DNA from: Lactimicrobium massiliense
Lineage (GTDB): Bacteria > Bacillota_I > Bacilli_A > Erysipelotrichales > Erysipelotrichaceae
Direction: 5' to 3'
Assembly: GCF_900343155.1 (NCBI RefSeq)
Contig: NZ_OUNG01000001.1
Span: forward strand, 310,001-374,000
DNA length: 64,000 bases
Shown here: piece by piece, positions 9,270 through 18,137 of the stretch
How positions within the stretch are numbered: the stretch's first letter is position 1
Layout of the letters: each line of letters opens with the position of its first letter
The notes under the pieces: model-generated
Seen by the model: only the letters and a program-made list of their open reading frames with translations
What the model was told of the DNA's origin: nothing
Database searches by the model: none
Program-made: the position numbers and the translations under genes

Positions 9270-10054
9270 CAGTCAGATGCCTCCTCTGGTTCTTTGTCAA
9301 GTTTGCGGGTGATGTACATGGAGATCAGGATAATGATGGCCATGATCATACTGATGGCGGAGCCGAAGTTCCAGTCACCGGTACTGATGAAGTAGTCTTC
9401 GATCAGGTTGCCAATGAGAACATATCTTCCGCCGCCCAGCAGCTTGGGGATGAAGAAGGAAGATACCGCCGGCAGAAAGACGAGTGTGATGCCGCTGACA
9501 ACGCCGCTGAGTGACAGGGGCAGAATGACTCTGCGGAATGTCTGGCGGCTGTTGGCGCCAAGGTCATTGGCGGCAATGATCAAAGCAGGGTCAATCTTGT
9601 TTAATGCATTGTAGATCTGCAGGATCATGAACGGCAGGAAGTTATAGACCATGCCGATATAGACACGTACTTCAGCGGGCCATCCGGTTCTGGCCAGGAT
9701 GCCCTTCCAGGCATAGGTGCGCACCAGCATGTTGATCCACATTGGCAGCGTGATTAACAATACGGTCAGCCCCTGGCTTCTCGGCTTCATTCTTGCCATG
9801 AAATAGGCAGTTGGATACCCGATGGCAATGCAGATGATGGTTGTGAAGAATGCCATCTTTAAAGAGCGCCACAGCACACTTGGAAAGATGGAATCGGAGA
9901 AGAAACGGGTAAAGTTGGAAATGGTGAACTGGAAAGTCAGAACATCGTTTCCTTTGACTGTGAAAGCATACAGGACAATCATGACCATGGGCAGCACGAT
10001 CATGATGAAGGCCCAGATCATGTAAGGATACACAAGTTTGTTAAACTGCTTCAT
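9269..10054 (-). CDS. potB: PotB, polyamine ABC permease
   Basis: 261 residues, about six membrane segments. The EAA-like loop is AANDLGANSRQTFRRVILPLSLSG. The N-terminus (PYMIWAFIMIVLPMVMIVLYAF) is typical of PotB. It starts 4 bases after the potA stop, so it is part of the same transcript. It pairs with PotC to form the membrane channel. Confidence 0.95.
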   Translation of the reverse strand: MKQFNKLVYPYMIWAFIMIVLPMVMIVLYAFTVKGNDVLTFQFTISNFTRFFSDSIFPSVLWRSLKMAFFTTIICIAIGYPTAYFMARMKPRSQGLTVLLITLPMWINMLVRTYAWKGILARTGWPAEVRVYIGMVYNFLPFMILQIYNALNKIDPALIIAANDLGANSRQTFRRVILPLSLSGVVSGITLVFLPAVSSFFIPKLLGGGRYVLIGNLIEDYFISTGDWNFGSAISMIMAIIILISMYITRKLDKEPEEASD

Positions 10055-10058
10055 GTGC

Positions 10059-11624
10059 TTACCTCATCTTTCTCATGACATGGATGTCAGATGGATCCCA
10101 GCGCAGACCGATTCTCTCACCGACTTCATGCTTGTCAGTTGTCTCGATCTTGAGCTCGCGGCCCTGTGTGCTGAACGTAATCGGATAGTCGCCTTCGGTG
10201 ATATTCTGGTCATCAAAGTCATACTTCACGTCCCAGATCTCAACGCGGCTGTTATCTTCGGTATCCCATGCATAGGCATCTGCCCAGCGGATCAGATCAG
10301 TATCCAGGGCAACAGACTCCTTGATATCATCCGCATTGCGGTAGAAATCAAATGCCTGGATCTTCTCTTCATTTTCCGTATCTTCAACAACCTGCGGCTT
10401 GACCACATGAATGCGGATCGTGATGGAAGTGCCGGCATCTGTGGCAAATGTGCACGGATAAACGCCGACTTCCGGCTTGACATCATATTCCACGGTTGTC
10501 AAAGATACATCTTCATTATCATCATTCCATGCCTGGGCATTGGCACGGGCAATGACCTCAGGATCAGACAGGCTGGCAACGTCTTCCAGATCCATGTAGA
10601 ACGAAGAAGCACTGATCTTTTCACGGGCTTCTTCATTGACGACGTCCTGTGCCTTGGTCACATGCATCGTAACGGTCTTACTTGTACCGGAGGATGTCTC
10701 AGCAATAACCTCATAGTGTACGCCCTTGAACAGAACAGACTTGACCTCACCATTCAGCAGGCCTCTGTTTCTGGTCACGATATCAATATCCTCAGGACGG
10801 ATCACAATATCAACCGGCTCATTCTCATGGAAGCCATAATCCACGCAGTCATAGACCGTATCATCAAACTCTACTCTGCGGTCTGCCTTCATCGTGCCAT
10901 CGATGATGTTGGAATCCCCGATGAAACGGGCACAGTATTCATTGATCGGCTCATTGTACACATCAGTTGGCGTGCCGATCTGTTCAATCTCACCATCTTT
11001 CATGATGACGATCTTGTCAGACATTGTCAGAGCCTCTTCCTGATCATGCGTGACAAAGATGAAGGTAATGCCGACTTCCTTCTGGATGTCCTTGAGTTCC
11101 ATCTGCATTTCTTTTCTCAGGTTCTTATCCAGTGCACTCAAAGACTCATCCAGCAGAAGTACCTTAGGCTCATTGACCAGCGCTCTGGCAATGGCAACAC
11201 GCTGCTGCTGGCCGCCGGACATCAGGGTAACATCACGCTTTTCAAAGCCTTCCAGACCAACCAGCGAGATCATGCGGGAAACCTTTTGTTCGATGATATC
11301 CTTTGGCATTTTGCGGATATTCAGGCCAAAGGCAATATTGTCATAGACATTCAGATGCGGAAACAGAGCATAGTGCTGAAATACCGTGTTCACATCCCGC
11401 TTATAGGCAGGCACGCCTGCCTGATCTTCGCCATCAATCAGGATATGGCCTTCATCCGGTTCCAGAAAGCCGCCGATCATGCGCAGCAGGGTTGTCTTGC
11501 CGCAGCCGGAAGGTCCCAGCAGCGTCACAAACTCATTCTCATTGATGTCCAGTGAGATCCCCTTGAGAACAACCTGGCGGTCAAATGCCTTTACAACATT
11601 CTTGATTTCGATCAGTTTCTTCAT
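10059..11624 (-). CDS. potA: PotA, polyamine ABC ATPase with two inserted Ig-like repeats
   Basis: 521 residues, about 150 more than a usual PotA (350-380). The ATPase core is intact: Walker [10 protein letters not shown] (38-46), signature LMSGGQQQR (134-142), Walker B LLLDE (156-160) and H-loop THDQEEA (192-198). The TOBE domain begins at about 271 ([13 protein letters not shown]). It is interrupted at about 312 and resumes at about 495 with [20 protein letters not shown], the normal end of PotA. Between them lie two repeats of about 75 residues each (about 336-410 and 421-494). Each runs KI-x-A-x-x-FY ... WAxAxAW ... GxYPxTFxT. They resemble Ig-like repeats of Gram-positive surface proteins. 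The reading frame is open throughout. The inserted part may sense or bind something in the cytoplasm; this is inference. Confidence 0.93.
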   Translation of the reverse strand: MKKLIEIKNVVKAFDRQVVLKGISLDINENEFVTLLGPSGCGKTTLLRMIGGFLEPDEGHILIDGEDQAGVPAYKRDVNTVFQHYALFPHLNVYDNIAFGLNIRKMPKDIIEQKVSRMISLVGLEGFEKRDVTLMSGGQQQRVAIARALVNEPKVLLLDESLSALDKNLRKEMQMELKDIQKEVGITFIFVTHDQEEALTMSDKIVIMKDGEIEQIGTPTDVYNEPINEYCARFIGDSNIIDGTMKADRRVEFDDTVYDCVDYGFHENEPVDIVIRPEDIDIVTRNRGLLNGEVKSVLFKGVHYEVIAETSSGTSKTVTMHVTKAQDVVNEEAREKISASSFYMDLEDVASLSDPEVIARANAQAWNDDNEDVSLTTVEYDVKPEVGVYPCTFATDAGTSITIRIHVVKPQVVEDTENEEKIQAFDFYRNADDIKESVALDTDLIRWADAYAWDTEDNSRVEIWDVKYDFDDQNITEGDYPITFSTQGRELKIETTDKHEVGERIGLRWDPSDIHVMRKMR

Positions 11625-11646
11625 TTTCTCTTATCCCCTCTTGTCT

Positions 11647-12189
11647 TCAAAATACAGGCGGTGTGCTGATCCACAGCACAACAGCTTTGTTTTCCGTACG
11701 ATTTTCCAGATAGTGGGCTGTATCACCCTTGAGATAGAACGTATCCCCGCGCCGGGCAGCAATACCCTTACGGTCCGTGTCCCGCATGATGACAATCCTG
11801 CCCTGCAGCACATAGCCAAACTCTTCACCCTCATGCGGCTCAATCACCTGGGAGCGTCCATGCGGCAGCAGCTCCATCAGCAGCGGTTCCATGTCATTCT
11901 TCTGTGCATTGGGCACAATCCAGTGCAGCACTCTGCCCTCCTGCTCATCCACAAAAGCATCCTGCGGTGTAAACACAATCTTCTCTTCCCCTTCCTCCTT
12001 GAAGAAATGCGAAAGATCCGTACCCAGCGCCTCACAGATATCATCCAGCGTTGCCAAAGACGGTGCGGTCAGATTCCGTTCCAGCTGGCTCAGAAAGCCC
12101 TTGGTCAGTTCTGTCCGGCTGGCCAGTTCCTGCAGAGTCAGCTCATTCTTGATGCGCAGCTGCCTGATTCGATTGCCAATATCTATCAC
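11647..12189 (-). CDS. XRE-cupin transcriptional regulator, PuuR-like
   Basis: 180 residues. An N-terminal XRE helix-turn-helix (about 5-60: IGNRIRQLRIKNELTLQELA, then TKGFLSQLERN) is joined to a C-terminal cupin (HEGEEFGYVLQGRIVI, about 115-130). This architecture is common in regulators of polyamine and amino-acid genes. I chose GTG at 12189, 8 bases after AGAGGGGG. A TTG at 12195 is only about 2 bases from that site. It is first in the potABCD operon and probably represses it from the palindrome at 12210-12229. The inducer is not visible from sequence. Confidence 0.88.
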   Translation of the reverse strand: MIDIGNRIRQLRIKNELTLQELASRTELTKGFLSQLERNLTAPSLATLDDICEALGTDLSHFFKEEGEEKIVFTPQDAFVDEQEGRVLHWIVPNAQKNDMEPLLMELLPHGRSQVIEPHEGEEFGYVLQGRIVIMRDTDRKGIAARRGDTFYLKGDTAHYLENRTENKAVVLWISTPPVF

Positions 12190-12209
12190 TTGCAAGCCCC
12201 CCTCTCATG

Positions 12210-12229
12210 TTTAGTTTAGCTAAACTAAA
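12210..12229. promoter_or_regulatory. Perfect 20-bp palindrome, probable operator
   Basis: TTTAGTTTAGCTAAACTAAA is identical to its reverse complement. It lies between the promoter at 12255-12282 and the regulator start, so the protein bound there would block transcription. Likely the self-operator of the XRE-cupin regulator. Confidence 0.7.
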
Positions 12230-12254
12230 AATGACTTTTTAACAAACCTTGTTT

Positions 12255-12282
12255 ATTATACCGGACTGCTTCACTTATGCAA
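12255..12282 (-). promoter_or_regulatory. Sigma-A-type promoter of the polyamine operon
   Basis: On the minus strand TTGCAT (12282-12277) and TATAAT (12260-12255) are 16 bases apart. The predicted start of transcription, near 12248, is 20 bases before the palindrome. Confidence 0.65.
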
Positions 12283-12583
12283 TACTTTTTGTTTGCAATC
12301 TCTAAACTTCTGGGTCAGAAAAAGACCTGCTGCAGAAAAATCCAGCAGGATGCTTTCAAATGAACATGTTCTTTACAGCTTTCCAGCATGATTTTCCAGC
12401 CATCGCATGAAAAAAATGGGTTCCATGAGCCCGGATACCTGTTAGGCAAAGATGATGCATGCTGCAGCATTCTCTCAACTGCCTCACAGTTTTCAGCTGA
12501 AGAGCATCGTAAGACACGCAGTCTTGTATCCTTCGGTGGAACCATGCCAGAGATCAGAAAGACAGCTTAGATTTTGTCAAAAG
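12283..12583. other. Intergenic stretch with no recognisable gene
   Basis: About 300 bases between the polyamine promoter and the thioredoxin terminator. Short open frames occur on both strands, but none has a ribosome site or a known fold. A minus-strand hairpin at 12328-12352 (CCTGCTGGA / TGCAGCAGG, then TCTTTTT) resembles an intrinsic terminator. This could mean that a small gene once ended here. A minus-strand frame reading MEPIFFMRWLENHAGKL stops just before it, but is closed upstream. Confidence 0.4.
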
Positions 12584-12613
12584 AAAAAATCTGCAGTCAT
12601 CGCTGCAGATTTT
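12584..12613 (-). terminator. Terminator of trxA
   Basis: 11-bp perfect arms AAAATCTGCAG/CTGCAGATTTT with a 6-base loop, followed by T's on the minus strand; 12 bases after the trxA stop. Confidence 0.85.
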
Positions 12614-12624
12614 CTTATGCTTTC

Positions 12625-12936
12625 TTACTTTGCTTTATTGATGAGTTCCTGAACTGCTTCTTTCGGCTGGAAGCCAACAGAGCTGCCGGCAACCTCACCG
12701 TTCTTGAATGCAATCAGGGTCGGAATAGACATGATGCCATAGCGCTCAGCAACTTCCGGGTTGTCATCCACGTTGACCTTGATAAAAGTCACATCGCTGT
12801 TTTCACCCGCCAGCTGCTCAACGACCGGTCCCAGCATCTTGCACGGTCCGCACCAGTCTGCATAGAAGTCTACAAATACACTCTTGTTGTTCTTCAGTGT
12901 CTCATCATATTCCGCTGTATTCTTGATAATATTCAT
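12625..12936 (-). CDS. trxA: Thioredoxin
   Basis: 103 residues, standard length. The active site is WCGPC at 28-32 within FYADWCGPCKM, and the cis-proline loop is SIPTL. It reduces disulfides in cytoplasmic proteins, recycled by thioredoxin reductase, which is not in this window. The gene stands alone: it has its own terminator and is 64 bases from the nagB stop. In an anaerobe it may also supply electrons to MsrA (61206-62099). Confidence 0.96.
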   Translation of the reverse strand: MNIIKNTAEYDETLKNNKSVFVDFYADWCGPCKMLGPVVEQLAGENSDVTFIKVNVDDNPEVAERYGIMSIPTLIAFKNGEVAGSSVGFQPKEAVQELINKAK

Positions 12937-13000
12937 TGTTGTTTCCTCCGTTTACATGGGACAGTATGCCAAATCATTTCCGGAAAGAAAAGTGAAATGC

Positions 13001-13726
13001 TCAAAGCCGCTTTGCGGCAGCTTCATCCAGCACAACCGTCACATCATCATGGCGCTGCAGGATGCTTGCCGGGCAGTCTGTTGTAACTTCACCCTTGATC
13101 ATGCCATAGACGGCATCAGCCTTATTGGCACCTGTGGCAATCAGCACAATCTTTCTTGCCCGCATGATGGATGCCAGTCCCTGTGTAATAGCCTTGGTCG
13201 GAACCTTGGACTTGTCGCCGCCGAAGAATCTGGCATTGTCAGAGATTGTCTGTTCCTTGAGGTCAGTCACATGAGTCACAGAATCAAGCGGTGTACCCGG
13301 TTCATTGAAGGCAATGTGGCCATCGGAGCCAATGCCAAGAACCTGCAGATCAACGGTATGCTTTGCCAGCTCTGTCTCATAGTCTGCAGCTGCCTTTTCA
13401 GGATCATTGGTGCTGCCATCCGGTACATGGATGTTCTCTTCCGGGCAGTCGATGCCGTCAAAGAGGTTTTCATGCATGAAATAGTAGTAGCTCTGCTCAT
13501 CGGTATGCTTGAGACCGACATATTCATCCAGATTGAACGTCAAAGCATTCTGATAGGATGTACCGTTTTCCCTGTGATCCTGAATCATCAGCTTGTAAAG
13601 ACCAACTGGTGAGCTGCCGGTTGCCAGACCCAGCACTGGTTTTTCCTTGCGCATGATATCCTTCATCAGCTTGAATGCCTGTTCGCTGACTTCGTCATAG
13701 TTCTTGCAGACAATAATGTTGAACAT
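13001..13726 (-). CDS. nagB: Glucosamine-6-phosphate deaminase
   Basis: 241 residues, the size of Bacillus-type NagB. Signatures seen are LGLATGSSPVGLY (substrate loop), FNLDEYVGL (catalytic Asp region) and GIGSDGHIAFNEPG. It turns GlcN-6-P into fructose-6-P and ammonia. No nagA is adjacent. If the YdjC proteins at 44.6 and 57 kb act on acetylated amino sugars, NagB would be the natural next step, but that link is inference. Confidence 0.96.
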   Translation of the reverse strand: MFNIIVCKNYDEVSEQAFKLMKDIMRKEKPVLGLATGSSPVGLYKLMIQDHRENGTSYQNALTFNLDEYVGLKHTDEQSYYYFMHENLFDGIDCPEENIHVPDGSTNDPEKAAADYETELAKHTVDLQVLGIGSDGHIAFNEPGTPLDSVTHVTDLKEQTISDNARFFGGDKSKVPTKAITQGLASIMRARKIVLIATGANKADAVYGMIKGEVTTDCPASILQRHDDVTVVLDEAAAKRL

Positions 13727-13798
13727 AGTGAATGATATTCTCCCTTCTGAAAAGCCTTACATGAGAAAGAATATCAGGACGGGTTTCCAGTGTCAATC

Positions 13799-14626
13799 TC
13801 AGAACACTGTAATGTCATAACCTGCATGAAACGTATCATGCGGCTGCAGGAACTGGGTGCCTTCCCGCTTTTCAAACGGCACTTTGACCTGTTCAAAATC
13901 GGTGTGGGAATACCACGGCTCAATGCATACAAACGGTGCATGCGGGCTCCAGAACGCCAGCCATTCAAAGCCGGTGAAATGTACCTTTACACCATGGCTG
14001 CCATCGTTGAGTGATACCTCATCACTGTCAGGATGATGAATGATGATCGTCTGACTCAGTGCATCCGGATGCAGGGACATCCGTTTTGCCCCGGCCAGGT
14101 ACGTTTCCTTCCAGGTGAACGTTTCCGGTGCATTGAAGTCAATATGATAGTCTTCATACTTCTTTGCCGGATCACTCGGGCAGTTGAAAGCCGGATGCAG
14201 GCCGAAGTTGAACGGCATCACTTCTTCATTGTCATTGGTGATTTCATAGCGGATGGACAGCTTTGCGCCTTCCAGGTGATAGGAAATGGTCATCGTGAAA
14301 TGGAACGGATACTGTTTCAAGGTTTCTTCACTGTCTTTCAGCTGCATCACGATATTGCTGTCATCATGATGAATGCAGGTGAAATCACTGTGTCTGGCAA
14401 AGCCATGATTGCCGGTATGATACTCTTTGCCATTGATATGGAGTGTATCATCCCATGTCTTGCCAACCATCGGAAACAGGGTCGGGTTGCGGCCGGACCA
14501 GTACCTGGGATCTCCATTCCACATGTACTCAAAGCCGGTCTTTGCCAGTGTGAAGCTGTGAATCTCGGATGCGTGCTCATCAATGGTGACTGCCGCTTCC
14601 TCATTTTTCATTGTATAAACTGCCAT
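13799..14626 (-). CDS. Aldose 1-epimerase family protein (LacX-like)
   Basis: 275 residues from the ATG at 14626, which follows GCAGGAGGAATCGT. It contains ALDOSE-epimerase motifs: MWNGDPRYWSGRNPTLFPMVG at the N-terminal side, HGFARHSDF and FNFGLHPAF, where the last His/Glu-type residues form the active site. Proteins of this branch (LacX/YihR type) interconvert anomers of a sugar or sugar phosphate. It is separate from the galM-like gene at 32614-33624. An upstream in-frame ATG at 14725 overlaps the neighbouring terminator and was rejected. Confidence 0.87.
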   Translation of the reverse strand: MAVYTMKNEEAAVTIDEHASEIHSFTLAKTGFEYMWNGDPRYWSGRNPTLFPMVGKTWDDTLHINGKEYHTGNHGFARHSDFTCIHHDDSNIVMQLKDSEETLKQYPFHFTMTISYHLEGAKLSIRYEITNDNEEVMPFNFGLHPAFNCPSDPAKKYEDYHIDFNAPETFTWKETYLAGAKRMSLHPDALSQTIIIHHPDSDEVSLNDGSHGVKVHFTGFEWLAFWSPHAPFVCIEPWYSHTDFEQVKVPFEKREGTQFLQPHDTFHAGYDITVF

Positions 14627-14656
14627 ACGATTCCTCCTGCACACATCATACCCCAA

Positions 14657-14681
14657 AGAAAAAGGTGCTTCAATGCACCTT
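14657..14681 (-). terminator. Terminator of the M23 peptidase gene
   Basis: Arms AAGGTGC/GCACCTT followed by TTTCTTT on the minus strand; the hairpin overlaps the stop codon. Confidence 0.75.
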
Positions 14682-16026
14682 ATTCCCAACCTGTTCCAAA
14701 GATTGTCTCCGGACGGACCTTGCATGGTGCCGAAGCGCCATTTTCACAGATTCTTTCCGTGCTGGAATTCCAGCCGGTATTCATCGCCATGTCGCCATTC
14801 CAGTTCTCGGCATAATACGAGAAGTTGGAAGCATCGCCAAGATAATAGACACAGATATGGCAATGCGGGCCGGTCGAGTTGCCGGAGGAACCGACATTGG
14901 CCAGCCGGTCGCCGGCATTGACTACCTGTCCGGTGGATACTGAGAAGGATCCGGTTAACAGATGGTAGTATTTGACACCATAGGCGGAGCCATTGACACT
15001 GACCAGCAGCAGGATTTCATTGCCGCCGCCGACCACCGGGCAGTAGTCGCCAAGATGGCCATAGCCGCAGCCGGCATCATGGGCATACAGGACAACACCG
15101 TTGGCCGCTGCTACGACATAGGACTGGCCATAGACAACACCATAGCCGAAGTCTTCACCATAGTGCTTGCCGCCGGAAGCGTAATACCATGTGCCTGCAC
15201 CGGGTGTCATCTTGACACCGGGCACCGGCCATGTCCAGCCGTCACTGGCTGTCACCTGGCCAAGGGCATCCGAAATATTCTTCATCTGTGACTGAATGTC
15301 TTCGATATTGGACACAATCGAAGCTCGCTGGGCCATCAAATCTGCCTGCTGCTGTTCATATTCCTGCTGAATGACCTGTGCCTCATACTGCTTTGCAAGC
15401 ACATCATCCTGCTTCTGTTTCAGCTCATCCTGGCTGGCCTGCAATTGTGCCTTGGCATCATTCAGGGACGCAATCAGATTATTCAGTTGTACTAACAGCG
15501 AATGGCTGTAGGATGTGATATCACTGAGACCATTGGCCACCCGGATCAGATCTTCAAATGATTTGGCACCCATCAGAATATCCACCATCGTTGACAGCCG
15601 CATCGTCGGCTGGGCATTGACAATCTGACGGTTCACCTTCTCACGCAGAGAAGCTTCGTTTTCTTCCTGTTCATTGATCTGTGCCTGCTGATCCTCAATC
15701 TGTGTCTGCAGGGAATTGATCTGCGCATTGAGATCATCAATCTGGGTCTGATAGTCGCTGATCTTAGCGGCATATTCTTCAATGTTGGCCGCAATCTGCT
15801 CCTTCTGGCTGTCAATATCCGCAATCGATGCAGACAGTGAATCAGACTGGGATGACATATAGTCCACGAAGCCCTGACAGGAAGTCTTTTCCGCTGAAGT
15901 CAGATTTCCCGATGTGCAGAGATTTGTCCAGTATGTTGTATCGGAATAATCATCATCTGCGCGTATGGGCAGAACACTGACTGCCAGCATGATGCTCAGC
16001 AGCGGAATCAAATGGCGTCCCTTCAT
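14680..16026 (-). CDS. Secreted M23 (LytM-type) peptidase with coiled coil
   Basis: 448 residues from the ATG at 16026, after a GGAGG site. Signal peptide MKGRHLIPLLSIMLAVSVLP, cleaved near IRA-DDD. Residues about 50-255 are a long coiled coil with a Gln/Asp/Ile heptad pattern, the EnvC/CwlO-like arrangement. The C-terminal domain has the metal ligands HYGEDF (288-293) and HCH (388-390, within GPHCHI). The usual motif is HLHFE-like, so Cys between the two His is slightly unusual. Four further Cys in this domain could form disulfides. It probably cuts peptidoglycan cross-bridges during growth or separation. Confidence 0.9.
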   Translation of the reverse strand: MKGRHLIPLLSIMLAVSVLPIRADDDYSDTTYWTNLCTSGNLTSAEKTSCQGFVDYMSSQSDSLSASIADIDSQKEQIAANIEEYAAKISDYQTQIDDLNAQINSLQTQIEDQQAQINEQEENEASLREKVNRQIVNAQPTMRLSTMVDILMGAKSFEDLIRVANGLSDITSYSHSLLVQLNNLIASLNDAKAQLQASQDELKQKQDDVLAKQYEAQVIQQEYEQQQADLMAQRASIVSNIEDIQSQMKNISDALGQVTASDGWTWPVPGVKMTPGAGTWYYASGGKHYGEDFGYGVVYGQSYVVAAANGVVLYAHDAGCGYGHLGDYCPVVGGGNEILLLVSVNGSAYGVKYYHLLTGSFSVSTGQVVNAGDRLANVGSSGNSTGPHCHICVYYLGDASNFSYYAENWNGDMAMNTGWNSSTERICENGASAPCKVRPETIFGTGWE

Positions 16027-16076
16027 AAAGCTCCTCCAAAACAGGAGTATTATACCATTTCTCTGCTTTGTTTGTC

Positions 16077-16547
16077 TCAGGCGGCAGCCTTGGTCACATC
16101 CACCCATCCCTTTGCACCGCTGTACTGCTCCAGTTCTTCCAGAGAAACACAGATGGCATTGTTGTGGGCACCGGCCGCCGGCCATACCTTGTCCCAGTGT
16201 TTCAGACTCTCATCCAGATACACATCCACACCTGGCTTCAAGCCAAACGGGCACACACCGCCTGGTTCATGGCCGACATATTCCATCAGCTGTTCTGCAC
16301 TCATCATCTTTGCCTTGGTATGAAAAGTTTCCTTGAACTTATGATTGTCAATCCGGGCTGTGCCTTCACACACCACCAGCACCGGCTGATCTTCCACCAT
16401 GAATGCCATCGTCTTGGCAATCTGTGCTTCTTCAATATGCAGAGCTGCTGCGGCCAGAGCCACCGTAGCTGTAGACTCATGCAGCGTCTGGATCCGATCC
16501 GCGATTTCCCTTTCCTCAAAGAACGTTCTGACACTTTCTGCTGACAT
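16077..16547 (-). CDS. YbaK/EbsC family aminoacyl-tRNA deacylase
   Basis: 156 residues from the ATG at 16547, 6 bases after AGAGGG. The fold is recognised by AQIAKTMAFMV (with the Lys of the active site), HEPGGVCPFGL (the GGxxPxG loop) and VDVYLDESL near the C-terminus. Family members hydrolyse mischarged Cys- or Ala-tRNA(Pro). Which one cannot be told here. An upstream frame to 16613 overlaps a terminator and was dropped. Confidence 0.88.
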   Translation of the reverse strand: MSAESVRTFFEEREIADRIQTLHESTATVALAAAALHIEEAQIAKTMAFMVEDQPVLVVCEGTARIDNHKFKETFHTKAKMMSAEQLMEYVGHEPGGVCPFGLKPGVDVYLDESLKHWDKVWPAAGAHNNAICVSLEELEQYSGAKGWVDVTKAAA

Positions 16548-16593
16548 ATGCATCCCTCTTTCTAACTCATATTGCGTCGATGATAGCACAGAA

Positions 16594-16619
16594 ACAAAAG
16601 CGCCTGTATGCACAGGCGC
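16594..16619 (-). terminator. Terminator of the M32 carboxypeptidase operon
   Basis: Perfect 8-bp arms GCGCCTGT/ACAGGCGC with loop GCAT and a TTTTGTTT tail on the minus strand, 22 bases after the stop. Confidence 0.8.
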
Positions 16620-16640
16620 CTTCTTTGCTATATGCGTTAG

Positions 16641-18137
16641 TTATAACTGGTACAAAGCTGCGTATTTATCTCTCAGATACTGAATGTAGTAGTCCGGATT
16701 GAACGGCTCACCAGTTACTTTGACCATCAGCTCTTCTGCCGGATAGCGGAAACCATACTGATGAATATGTGTCTTCAGCCAGCTGATGCAGTCCTTGTAG
16801 CGGTTATTGGCCAGGGCATCATCCACGTCGAGATCCTTCTTCATGGCATGCATGAACTGAGCCGCATAGGCAGAACCAAGGGCATAGGTCGGGAAGTAGC
16901 CAAAGTCTCCATCTGCCCAGTGCACATCCTGCAGAATGCCTTCACTTGCCTTTTCGGCATGTACGCCAAGATACTTCTGGTACATATCATTCCATGTCTG
17001 ATCCAGATGATCCGTGGAAATGGAGCCGTTAAACAGTCCCTTCTCGATCTGGTAGCGCACCAGGATATGCAGCGGATAGGTCAGCTCATCCGCTTCCGTT
17101 CTGACCAGAGATGGTCTTGCCACATTGATTGCTTTGACAAAGGCATCCAGGGACACATTCTGCAACTGCTGCGGGAAGACTTCCTGCAGACGCGGATAGT
17201 TGTATGTCCAGAATGCTCTTGTTCTGCCAAGATAATTCTCACAGAAGCGGGACTGTGACTCATGCAGGGCACATGGAATACCTTCGGAGAGAATCATGCC
17301 GTCATACTTGGGATTGCAGTCATGTTCATAATAGGCATGGCCAACTTCATGCACAGTGGACAGCACCGCACTGATAACATTGTGTTCCAGATACTTTGTC
17401 GTTGTCCGGCAGTCATTTTCACAGATCCAGGATGTAAACGGATGTTCGGTCTCATTCTGATAGCCCCAGCTGTGATCAAAGCCAAGATATTGCAGCAGGC
17501 CGGTCATGAACTTCTTCTGGCCTTCCACCGGATAGTCCTGATACAGGAAGCCATCATCAATCTGCTTTGCTTTTTCAACCTCTTCCAGCAGCGGCACAAG
17601 ATCCTTCTGCACCTTTGCAAAGAAGGCATCATACTTCTGCTGATTCATGCCCGGCTCATAGTCATCCAGCATGCGGTCATACAAAGATAGATAGCTCTGA
17701 CGGTAGCCATACAGCTTCTTTTTTGCTGCAATGACATCTGCCAGCACCGGTGCAAAAGAATCATAGTCATTGGTCTGCTTTGCCTTGAGCCATACATTCC
17801 AGGATGTATCAATCAGATTGCGGTATGCCACAAACTCATCATGCGGAATGCAGCGGTTGTTGTCAGCTTCCTTCAGATACAGCTGCACAGCTCTCTTGTC
17901 ATCACCATCCAGTGTTTCATCCTTGTTCAATGCGCTCAGAATCTCATACATTTCCGGATCTGTTTCAAGAGAAAACAGCTGGCCGGCAAGATAAGCAGAA
18001 CGCTTGTCACGGTACGCATTGCCGCCCGCTGGCGCAACGGTCTGCTTGTCGATTTCAATCGTATTCAGTGCCATCCGGTATGCCGAGATGGCAAAGATCC
18101 AGTCATGATACTTCTGCAGCATTTCTTCTTTGCTCAT
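16641..18137 (-). CDS. M32 family metallocarboxypeptidase
   Basis: 498 residues, the usual M32 size. The zinc motif HEVGHAYYEH (HExxH, about 268-277) and the downstream GIPCALHESQSRFCENYLGR with the third ligand Glu are both present. The C-terminal YPTYALGSAYAAQF block is also typical. It removes C-terminal residues from peptides in the cytoplasm. The gene overlaps the stop of the HAD gene by one base, so the two are co-transcribed. Confidence 0.95.
   Translation of the reverse strand: MSKEEMLQKYHDWIFAISAYRMALNTIEIDKQTVAPAGGNAYRDKRSAYLAGQLFSLETDPEMYEILSALNKDETLDGDDKRAVQLYLKEADNNRCIPHDEFVAYRNLIDTSWNVWLKAKQTNDYDSFAPVLADVIAAKKKLYGYRQSYLSLYDRMLDDYEPGMNQQKYDAFFAKVQKDLVPLLEEVEKAKQIDDGFLYQDYPVEGQKKFMTGLLQYLGFDHSWGYQNETEHPFTSWICENDCRTTTKYLEHNVISAVLSTVHEVGHAYYEHDCNPKYDGMILSEGIPCALHESQSRFCENYLGRTRAFWTYNYPRLQEVFPQQLQNVSLDAFVKAINVARPSLVRTEADELTYPLHILVRYQIEKGLFNGSISTDHLDQTWNDMYQKYLGVHAEKASEGILQDVHWADGDFGYFPTYALGSAYAAQFMHAMKKDLDVDDALANNRYKDCISWLKTHIHQYGFRYPAEELMVKVTGEPFNPDYYIQYLRDKYAALYQL

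Noticed and set aside
10038..11555. 505-residue open frame on the plus strand opposite potA
   Set aside because: It is an antisense shadow of a real gene; composition is Ile/His/Asp-rich with no domain and no ribosome site.
12315..12545. 76-residue minus-strand frame ending in a hairpin
   Set aside because: No ribosome site and no family; the hairpin could be a remnant terminator but the frame is not convincing.
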